Shown in pieces: positions 34,801 through 46,700 of a DNA stretch of 64,000 bases (the stretch's first letter is position 1; the number at the start of each line of letters is the position of its first letter). The notes under the pieces were generated by a model. That model had not been told where the DNA came from and made no database searches. It saw only the letters and a list, made by a program, of their open reading frames with translations. Location: positions 112,745,436 to 112,809,435 of the forward strand of contig CM041292.1 of the NCBI GenBank assembly GCA_023052935.1. Reading direction: 5' to 3'. The DNA comes from Piezodorus guildinii. Lineage: Eukaryota > Arthropoda > Insecta > Hemiptera > Pentatomidae. Both the position numbers and the translations under genes were made by a program.

Positions 34801-37727
34801 CCAAAGTCATGAACTCAACCCCAGCAGATGGTCCTAGGATTTTTTAAAGGGACTGAAAAATCCTTGGTAATGCCTTCCTTTGGAGGGGACAATCTTGTGC
34901 CATGTCCCTGAGATTCTTATCCTAATTAAACCTGTATAGGCAATATTTAGGACTACCTCTGTAGGCTCAGCCATGGTATGAGGTCTGGACAATACGGTGG
35001 ATGAGGCAGGAGTTTGACCCCATAAAGTTCTTTAATCTTTTCTTTGGTTAAACGAGATGTGGTAGGGTGAGCATTATCTTGTTGGAATAAAATTTCTTTC
35101 TTTTTAATCCAAGCAGGATAATACTCCAACAACTTTGTGTAAAATTTTTCCAGTGGTTCCCAGTAGAGTTTAGAATTCATAGAGTATCCAACAGGAACAA
35201 ATTGGTGATGAATAACAACTTCAAAATTTAAAACAGCACGATGCATGGATTGTTTGTGCAACTGGAAAAGCAGTTTGACCCTGATCTAGCTATTGCTTAC
35301 AGGTATACAGATTTTGCCAGTTAATCTACTTTTCATCACAGATGATAATCTTCTGGTAAAATCTCATGTCAGAAGGGTTTTTCAATACATTTTCACAAAT
35401 TTCTAATTTCTTAGATGGCAACTAAGAGTATCTTTTGACACACCTCACGCCCTGGCAAGTTCACAAGTATTTGTGGAAGGATTTGACTTCAGCTTCCTGG
35501 AAAACCTCATCAATATCCATTGATGGTCCATGTTTCTTCTTTAAGGCTTTTTTTTGAAGTAGTAAAATGGGATTGAACAAGCTTAGAGAATATTAGTTAT
35601 TAAATAGACCTAAATGATTGTAATGCATATCTTTTTATCATTAGTAGTATACAACCTTTACACATCCATACTAGAGTGAAGGCTCTATATAGAACCAACA
35701 GGCTGCATTTATGCCAAATAGGTAGACCCAGGATCACACATTTTCTCATAGATGCTTAATAGAGAAAACCTGGAATAGAAATGGGAGCTTGTTCATGGCA
35801 TTTCTTGACATTAAAAAAATTTGCTGCTTTTGCCTCAGTCCCAAGGCTTGAACAATTGCGAGTGATAGAGGCTAAGAATTCTCCCAGAGACTTAATAAAA
35901 GCTGTTAAATCAGTCTATTAAAACCTTAAAGGGATTGTAAGGATAAATGAGATGGAATCCAGAACTTTTGCCATGAAACAGGAAGTAAAGCAGAGACTGC
36001 TCAATTCCATTACTTTTCATAAATTTCATGGACGAAATAAATGAAATCTGCAAAAAGAGAACGGCCAGAAGCATAGTGGTCATATGAGACATATTCAGGT
36101 CCAAACTCTGCTCTACACAGGTGACATAGTCTTAGCGACTGACTTGCAGTAAAACTACAGCAAGCAATGCTGAATGACAAGAGGAATTAGAATTTTTTTT
36201 TTTTTTCATACCCTCTGGTTTTATTTTTACACAAAATACAATACAAATATGATATGTACACATGTCACAGATATTTGTCCTTCTATTACCCAAAGGTATT
36301 CTTAAGAGGATTTCTATGTGCGCTGAATGCACTATTAACATTTCAAGTGCTTCTAAGTCTTTATGTATCAATTACAAAATGGGAGGGACCATTTTTCAGG
36401 TGAGGAATTGGAAACAAAAGGCCTCTTCATAAATATAAACTAAATTAAAGTGCTATATGATGTGGGAAGGGAGCAATCAATATAATATGTAATGGTCAGC
36501 AGCTTGCACCAATGGATGATTATACATACCTGGGTGTTACATTAGTCAGGAATGGGAAAATCGATGAAGAGATCAACAGCTGAATTAGGAAGGCAAATAA
36601 TATTTACTTCCAGATCTGTAACTCCATTGTGGGTAAGAGAGAAGTTGAAAGGGATGTTAAATTGAGAATATCCAAACCATTGTTCCAACGTTGATGTACG
36701 GTGGTGGTGAAAGCTGGGTGACAATAGACATATATAAAAATAAAATAATCACAGTTGAAATGATATATCTCCTAAGAACAAGAAGAAACTGTAGGAAGAA
36801 CAAGAAGAGACTGTATAAGAAATGACTGAATCAGAGAGGAATTAACTGTCGAGCCACTGGGACAAACCCTAGAAAAACAACAGCTAAAGTGGTTTGGTCA
36901 TGTCTGCAGAATGGGAGAATACTGATAATCTAGATGCTTCTATGAAGCCAGATCAATAGGAAAAATGCCTAAGGGTAGAGCTCTACTGTTTTTTGAAGAC
37001 TATTTATCCAGGCTTGAAAAATCATGAGCAAAGACGAGAGGAGAATTGAAGTTACCAGCGAGAGACTGGGGTGTCTAGTTATGATGGCTGAATACACCTC
37101 CACCCTGAGAGACATAAGGAGAAAGGAAAAGAAGAAGAAGTATTAAATATGATTAAAATATTTACAGTTCTTTTAAATCTTAAACTTGATAAGATGTCAT
37201 ATTTTTTTATACAACCTATTAGTTTTATAGGGTGGGGATTCCTGATCATTGGTATGAAATTATAGGTAATTAAGGGAAGAGATTGCTGTAAAGGGGTACA
37301 GATTTTTATTATAAAATCAGATATAAAGGTGAATTATATGGCGAAGAAAACGTGCAATAAGGTAAAAGTTAATGGTAAATGAAAGGTCACATAGAAATGG
37401 TTTATCATTGCTGTCTTTATCTTTTCTGACCTCGACATTTTCTTCAATATCTTCACCAATGTTTTACCAAACATGCTGCCTTCTTCTTCATGGTTCTGTG
37501 TAACAATGAGGATTTTTTTTTCTGTTTCTTGGTCTTTATATCTACTCCAATCCAGTTATGGGGCAGAGCCTGGTTTTCCATGAATTTTATTGGCCAAGTG
37601 ATAACACCACCATATCCCTCTAATTGGTTTACTGTCCTGTTTTGCTTTTGGTCCTCTAGTTTTTCTTTTATTACTGGTATGTGTTTTTTCTCTGTTAAAA
37701 TTATCTGGATGTCATGTTATCTGTATT

Positions 37728-37765
<38 letters not shown>

Positions 37766-40700
37766 TATATATATATATATATTATATATATATATTGGTC
37801 CATTATTTCCCCTCCATTATTTTACATGTTTCCAGCACTGTTGTTTTGTTTGAACTCTACAGTGTGATTCATGTTCTTAAAGTGTCTACTGCTGATACTT
37901 TGCTATCCATCTTTATCACATACTTAGTATTCTCATTGTCTTAAAAGAGCAGGAAAGAATTCAGAAGGTTGCACATTGCAGAGCTTGTACCTTGTGAGTA
38001 TAATTGAGTTTATAGCATCGCGGAAACTCGAATGGGTATGTAAAGTTGTTGGGCTCAGTGAAGAACAAATTCCGAAAAAGTTGATATTCGCTGAACCGAC
38101 TGGTAGGTCTCCAAAAGGTAGACCAAAACATTGATGGGAGGATTGTGATCAGTCTGATCTCGGGGGTTTAGGCTTGAACGGTGATCATTAGACCAATCTA
38201 TGTAGGCAGTAGTTACTGGTATCGCCATTAAACCTTGAGATTTGGAAGACATATTATTATTATTTACTTTATATTTAATATTATCACATTCAAATACATA
38301 TATTTTTAGGAGATGATCTTGGTGTCTACTTATTGAATGAGACTGTTCTTAAGCAGGTACAAACTACTTTACCCAGTAGTGCCTTCCTTATGCCAAACCA
38401 TCTTCTCTGGGGTGAAGAAGTTCTTGTGTCCACTCCTGACAAGAACTACACCATTGATAACTTGGAAAGTTTCTTCAAGTATGTTTGGTTTTGGTTAGCA
38501 TAGGTATATAAAATAAATATTTTGTTTAATTTTTACAAACAATTATTATCATTTTTTTTTTTTTTTTTTTTTTTTCTAGAGACATAAATTATCCAATTGG
38601 TTGGAAAATGTTTTTAAATGAGAAAGATTTCACCAAGGAACTGATACCTCCTGGAGTGGAAGTTCATTGCCTTTACGGTGTAGGGATCAGTACAATCAAG
38701 CAGTAAGTATAAAAATTAGAGTATGACAATTTTTTAGATTATATTTAGGGAAAAACATTAATCTAGGAAGAAGTCCCTTTAAAATAAACAAGATTTACAA
38801 CTAGCAAACAGAATAAGTGTGACCTGCAGTGTTACTGGTGCTCCGGCAGGGATTGCAATCCGGAAAACCGGATCCGGTGATCCGGCATCATTATACGTTA
38901 ACCGGATCCGATTATAGCAATTTTTGGCCAAAAATAGTGCAGTTTAAAAAAAAAAAAAAAACTTCAAATGCGTTAAATTTGGTGTACATGTATGGTGGTG
39001 TCGTTCGACGCCAAATTACATCGTCATCAGTTCAGTCCAGCATCATTTGTTCGCCTTTCACGAGACAGTACATGTGCTTTTGTTTTGTCGGTGCTTCACC
39101 TAAATGTAAGTTAAGAGATATTATTATGTTGGATATACGCGAGCTATAGCATCCTAAAAGTTGGCTGTAGAGGAACTTCTGAAACAACTCTAACTTTTTT
39201 TTAGAGAAATTGCTCACTCAAGTACTGACTCACTCAAGTGTACTGAATTATATCATAAACTGCTTACAAATCTATTGAAATCTATGAAATAGACACACTC
39301 ATATTTTGATGAATGGTATAATTATCACAATAATGAGTTTGTATTATAAGTATAAATCTTTAAATTATTCTACTGACAATATTTGTTTTTTAAATAGTAC
39401 GTAAGTACTAATAACTTTAGTATATATTATCAAAAATCAATTTTGTTTTTGAAAAAATGGTGGTAGAAAACAAATAGTCTTTATTTTCAGCAAATATTAA
39501 TCAATAGTCGATTGTTTTAATAGCCATTAAAATTTTACTAGTTACCTAAACTACTAAACTTTTATTTTTTTGCTCCATATCTAATCCTGACATAACTTTT
39601 ATTTTATAAACTTCCTATTATGAGTACAATTATACTCGAATAACATACTAACAGTTCATCTTGGACCGAAAAGTGAAAATCAACCTGATTTAGCCATACC
39701 ATTCGGATCCGTCCAGATTGATGAAATTTGGGACCGAAGCCGGCCGGATTGGAAATGACACTGGATTGCAATCCCTATGCTCCGGTGAGAATCTTGTTCT
39801 GTTCTGGAACTATCTCTTTTTTTGATTTATTTAGCTTCTTTCTTTTTATATCTTCTAGTGGTGGACAGACCCACCTTTCTTGAAACATATCATTGGTGCC
39901 CTAACAAGAAAAGTTTTTTTTTTTCAAGGAACATACACTGCCTTGTTTTCAAATCAAGACTAATTCATTCAAAAGTGCTGAGGGCTAATACATAGGTTCT
40001 GTATTGATTTATGAATGACGCCAAAAGAACAAATTGATGAAATATTTTTTCATCCCAGGTCAACATTAATGCCTCCTTCACCTGTTAGTATATTCATTCT
40101 ACCTGGACTCAGCGTCCATGAACCAAACTGAACTGCATTCCACATTCCTGGTAATTTTGCTCTAACACCTTCTCCTTTCTCCCTAGTCTATAACTCGAAG
40201 AGTACTACAAAATCCAAAGTGAACAACTGAGATCAAAAATACCAATGTTGTCGCCGCACTTGTTCTAAACATTTATTATACGTCTGCAAAACATTTATTA
40301 TACTCTTCCAACCAGACCCAATCATTCTTATTACTTAAAAGGCTTTTCAATGGTTTTGCAACTATAGAAATGTTGGTATAAACTTCTGAGTGTTGGCTAT
40401 ACCCATTTCATATACGTTCTTGACTGAAGGCTAATTGGAAATTGCTGTCACTATGTTCAGATTAGGCAAAGCTCTACCCTGTATAATTAAGTGACCCAAT
40501 AATTATATGCATGTCATCTTTGAAAACATTTAATGTCGCTTCATTACTCTCCAGTTCCTGCAATAATCATAAATTTCTGTCACGTCCCTCTTTTCTGTCT
40601 GTCCCTCTTTACTGTCTTAACCAAAATATCAATTAATCAGACATTCCTTCTAAACCTTTGATAAGTCTTGATGTCCTCTTATGAAAATGTTCTATGGCCA

Positions 40701-43700
40701 CAGTTTTCCCTATAGGAATGCAATCAAAGTAAAATCTTCCTTAGGGTGTGATGAAAGTTTTGAAATTTACTATCAGAGTTTCTAAAACCATTTGATAGAA
40801 GTCACTTGACATCAAATCTAGTGACAAATTTTGCTTTTGCAATCAATGCAAGAAACTCCTCAACTGAGCCCAACTAGCGTTTTTTCCATAGAACATTTTA
40901 ATTTAATTCTGTGTAACGATAACAAGTAAAATCTCTAGAGAATACTACAATTTTTCTTCAGAATATCGACTGTGGGCAAGGACCAATCCTTAATCCTCTT
41001 GATAGCTCCCTCTTTTAACTTTCAGTCTTGCTCATTCTTATTTTGTTCTCTTAAATGTATAGGAATACAACATTTGGGCATTTTTTCGTTTTAAATTGAA
41101 CATGGTGAGGTGCCCCTTTGAACTTCCAGAGTCCCTTAAAAACTTGATTCAATGCATGCAAAATTAGAAAATAAATTTGATCAGAATCCCTAGACACCAA
41201 ATCAATACTCAAAGCCAAATCTCTGCACATTATTGGCTCCTTCTGTCCATTTATAACATAAGCTCACTTTGATAGATAAGCTAAAGCTAAAGGAATTAGG
41301 CTCCGTTTTTTGGTCCAATCTAAACACCTTGAACGGCTTAAAAATCTGTTATATAAACAGATCTGAGTTTGCAATTATTCAAATAATATTTTAGCTGACT
41401 GATCATCTATCATTCAAAAAAATTGAAGTTTTCATTTTCTGTTTATTCTTTAATTATTTTAAAAGGACAGACCAATAATTTTTTTTGTCAAAATTACATT
41501 TATAAATGGAATTTAATATTACCCTAAGCAAGCATGTATCATTTTTACTTTCACTTACTATATATAGTAAGAGAAAGTATTGCGAATGTGAAAATTTTTT
41601 AATTTCAGTTTTCAACAGAAATACACATTTTAGGGTCCTCTGAGTCCAAATAACCAAGTCCCGCAAAAAGGTCTGTGTGTGTGTGTGTGTGTGTGTGGTA
41701 ACTGCTGGGTGGAAACGGTAAGTCCTATGAAACTGAAATTTCATATTTAAGACAAATATACGCCTGAGACGTTACAAAACCTTTATCATCAAAATGAGCT
41801 TACCAGAAGAGCCACTTTATACCCATGCATTTTGCACCTTTTTTCGATTTTCTCGAAAATGGTTCCGACAATTTTGATTAAACTCGCTATATCGATGTAA
41901 AATTTAATGGGCTGTAATATAATTTAAGTTTCATTCGGATTAAAATGGTCTGATAGGGCTTAAATGCCGACATTTTAAATTTTCTTTCTTTAAAGTACCT
42001 TTAATTTTGTTGATTCTATAAAAATAACTATATTATCTTGTTACCACTGATGAAAAACAGGTAAATATATAAATTGAATGAATTCGATACCCAACTGAAG
42101 GAGAAATCAGAAAAAATATTTTTTTAATGCAATTTTTGTTTTTGAACATATGAGAAGTAATGTACATGTATGATATACCATTGGAAAGCTAAAGATTTTA
42201 TAAAAAATATTATCTTATACTCAAGCTTTTAAAAGTTAATGGAGAGTGATGAAAAGAAGATAAAACTAACTGATTATTTTAGATAATAATATAATAGATT
42301 TTTTAACACATGTTTCTATATGAATTCAATTTAATTAATTCTTTAATAGTTTGACATATTTTTATCTCTAACTGTATTTGAAAATTCTTTCATTGATTTT
42401 AAAAATGGAGGTAAGTGAAAGTCGTGTGTTGCCCGCACCAGATTTTTTTTAAGTTTCCAAGGATGCTATTTCCAAATACACTATCAGATTTTTGATCGTG
42501 TGTACTGAGGTTTTTTTACTATTGTAGTTTATATTGATGAAGATATAATTTATTAGGTTTTAAAGCATGCTATTTCCAATTATAACATCAGTTTTAAAAT
42601 TGTGCATGCCCTTTTCGATTTTTGTTATTTTTATAGTTTTTATTAATGAAGATGTCATTTATTAGATTCTATAACAGCAATTTTAGAATATAGTATCGGA
42701 TTATCAATCGTATGTGCGTTCTGAAGATGGCTTAGTCTTATCTCTGGTTACATGTCGCTATATTTTGTAAAAGTTCTCAAATAAAAATCTAAAAATATTG
42801 ATTTTTTTATTGTTTATTGAAGAAAGGTAACAATTAATTAGTACAGTGTAGTTCAGAACAAACCTTCCTTCCCTAAAACAGTTATAAAATTGTTGAGTGA
42901 AATATAGGATCACAATTATTTTTTAAAAACCTTCAATTAAAATAATTTACTTATTAAATAAATACATTTATGATATGATATATTATAAATATATCATATA
43001 TGCCACTCACTCAAAGTTTGTTTTCAATTTTTTTTACCAGACTTCTCAAAAGTTATTTTAAGAAAAAAATAAACTATGGTTGCGGATACCTTGACCACTG
43101 CTGGAATTGTCACTTTAGTAGAAGATGGAAGAAGCCAGCAATACATCAAAAGATCTCTAGTCATTTTCAAGATGTAAGAAGTATCCGACGTTATAAAGAG
43201 ACTGGCCATTACACATAGAGACCTGGTTCAGGGCAGTCAAAGGTGGAAGACAGTTTTATTTTCATGCAGGTACTCAGAAATCGTTACCAGACAGCTTCTG
43301 AGGCAGCTTTGAGGCTATGATCAACACTGAATGTGATGGTAAGCGTGGATACGGTATGTAGGAGGTTGCATGAAGTGAACCCTGAATTCCGAAGTTGCAG
43401 TCACCAGGCCTATTTTGACTGCAGCACACCAGGCCTGCAATCAGCTTTAAATTATCGGCACTGGACATATGAAGAATGGAGCCATGTACTCTTCACTGAT
43501 GAGTCCAGAGTTCCCCTTTATACTCCAGATGGGCAAGTAAGAGTGTGGAGGAAGTTTGGTGAACGGTTCACACAGTGTAATATTGCAGGAAAGGTACAGT
43601 TGGTGGATGCTCTTTAATGATGTGGGGTGGCATTTGTTCTTTTCGGTGCTCGCACGGACTTGGTGGTGTTTGGTAGGATATCAATAAATGGTCTAATTTG

Positions 43701-46700
43701 CATAACCTATGTTTTTAAAAACATTGTGGTTCCTTTTGCCTGTTTTATTGGTGACAATTTCTGATTAATACATGACAATGCCTGCCCTCACAGGGCAAAT
43801 ATTGTAAAAGATTACCTGGACGAAGTTGGAAACCAAACCCTCGAGTGGCCCAGACCTGAACCCCATTGATCTTATCTGAGACCAGCTGGGATGGGCTGTT
43901 AGACGATTGAGGCCCCATTAAGCCTCCAAGAGCTAAGAAGAACCACTGTGGGAGGCGATTCCTCAATATCGCATCGATGGCCTGATATAAAGTATGAAAA
44001 AAGGTTGGAAGCTACCAAATTGGCAAGAGGAGAAAACACATGTAAGCAGCCAAGTCAACTGTAAGGCAAGAAGATTTGTTTATTTAATCTAAGGTAATCA
44101 CTCAGAAGACTATTTTACTTAAATTGAGAAAATTGCTATTTTTTCATTAAATTTTTGTTATCAGTTCAATATTTTATACTTCCCCGAAAATTTCATATTT
44201 TCTATTAACCTTATGCTCCACCTTTAAAGAAAAAATAACACTACCTTATGGGATATAGTAGGTTGTTGGTTGTAAACTAACACCACCTTATAGGATATAG
44301 CAGATTGTTGGCTGTTTCATTTTTTTTAAAGAAATGTATGGTGGTCCGCTTTTTTTTTTTGCTGTTGTGTATATTAGGATATAACTGTTTATTATAGGCA
44401 ATTAACTAATATTAAAAGCAATAAAAATTCTAAGTAAAATGGCCTGTCACAACTGTTGATTTCAAAACGCTATATCTCAGCTATTTCTGAACCGATATCA
44501 ATGATTCTTTTTTCGTTTTGTAGAAAATTTAATTCTCTATCTAATAGCACTAACAGCAAAAAAAATTAGTTGGTATTTTAAATTCGGAAGAACGGATTTT
44601 TTTTATTCGTTATTTGGGATCTACACATCTTCAAACATAAGCCCTCATATTATTAAATATTAAAGACAATAGAAATAAAAGTTTGGACAACACCTAATTT
44701 TGAACAAAAAAAGAAAGATATTCAGTCATAATGATTATCAAAAGTCTAATTTAAAATCAAAAAGCTTCTATTTGGAATAATAGGTGTTGGAAAAGGAGGT
44801 GTTTAAATGTGGATAAGGAAGTAGCATGAGGTAGAATGGAAGGAATGGAATTCCAGAATGCTGTGGAATGGGCAAGAAAGGATTTATTGAAGGCTTTAGT
44901 TCAGTGGGATGGGATATAAAGTTCAGAGTGGCGCGATCTTGTTCCCAGCAAGTGGACGGAGGATTTAAATTGAAGGAGACTGTGGATATAGGAAGGATGC
45001 TGGGATTTTATGGTTTGGTAGAGGAATGAACCAAGGAAGTACTGACTACGTGAGGAAGGGAGGAGTTACTTCGACTCATCGTAGAGATGGGTCAAGAGGG
45101 ACCGCCTCGAGGTATTGAAAACAAATCTTAGACAACAATTCATGATTCACTTTACTTTGTTCTCAAGTACCATAGAGATACCATAGCCGTAGTCACAGTG
45201 GGAGAAAATGAGTGATGAAATGAGGAGCTTATACATGGATTGTGGAAGAAGGTTATTCGAGTGATGAAAAAACTTCAGGGTACTTATAGATCTTTGGGAA
45301 ATTTAGGCAATATGGGGTTTTCAGGATAGGGTTTGATCTATAGTAATTCCTTGGTTTTTGACAGAGGAATTAAAAGCAATAGTGAGATAATTTAGGAATA
45401 ATGTTGGAAAAGTGGCATTGGAAGCATTTAGGCTTAGCTTATTCAGGTTTGCTCAGGCACTGATTCTATCTAGTTCTTTCTGAATAGCGGCAAATGCAGT
45501 TGATTATTCAGAAGGAGGACAGGAAAAGAAAATCATTCGGAAATCATCGGCATAGAGGTGGTGGGAGTAGTGGACTATTGAATTAGAGAGATCATTGATG
45601 TAGCCATTGAAAATGAGAGGAGAGATGCTGGAGCCCTGGGCCACACCTGCCAAAAGGGCAAGGAAGGATGATAGAAGATGATTAGGAATAAAAATGGGTT
45701 GAGTTCGATCGGAAAGGAATGATTGAAACCAGTGAATAACACTGTTGGAACATGATAGTGCTTTAAGTTTGGAGAAAAGAATAGAATGTTCCAAGGTGTC
45801 AAAAGCTTTCAAGAAGTATTGAAACATTTAGTTTCATTTCGTCTATGGCAATATGTATGTCACTAGTGATTTTGGTGAGGGTGGATTGAGTGGAGAAACC
45901 TGAATGGAAACCAGATTGGAGAAGATCAAGCAGTTTTTATTTTTAGGAGTTTGGATTATTCTTTTGAGAGGTTTGAGATGATAGAGATAGGTCTATAGTC
46001 TTTCGGAAGAGCAGGGTTAGCGGATTTGTTAATAGGATGTACTAAAGCTTTTTTGCAAGAGCCAGGGAACACTGAATTTTGGAGAGAAAAGTTATAGATA
46101 AAGAGGACTGGCAGGATTTCTGTGAGGCATAATTTCAACAATTTTACAGGTATTCCATCAAAACCAAAGGATGTGGGATTTCATAACGGAGGAAATTAGG
46201 TCACTTGGAGAGATGTCGTTATTGTAGAAATTATCAGTGTTAAATGAAGGACCAGATAAAGAGTTACGATTAGGTGGAAAAGAGCAGTAAGAGGGCAATG
46301 ATAAAAAGTAGGAATTTAATTCATAAGGAGAAATCTGTGGGACAAGTGAGGAAGAGAGAGCTTACAGAGGATTTGCCATTTTGTTTTTGAGTCGGGAGCA
46401 GAGGAGAGATATTCATTGCAATACTTGGATTTGGCTCATCTGATAGTTCTCTGTGTCAAATTACTGTGCCCTAAATGCTTGATAGTCATCTGTTAGTATA
46501 AATATATATGAAGTGCGTGCCGGCAGCCTCACGCCTTTTTTGTAGATCTTTAATTTTTTTGACACACCCAGGGAACAGGTCGGCAACAGAAGGTAGCAGT
46601 TTTAGGTGGTGCATGGATATCAAGGATATAAATGAGATTAGAGGTGAGGATATGGACAATGGAATCAATAGAGGTACAGAAATAGATTTCACTCCAGTTC

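Noticed and set aside
38829..39149. 106-codon open frame inside the hAT element
   Set aside because: It overlaps the terminal repeat and contains low-complexity Lys codons from an A run; no similarity to transposase motifs.
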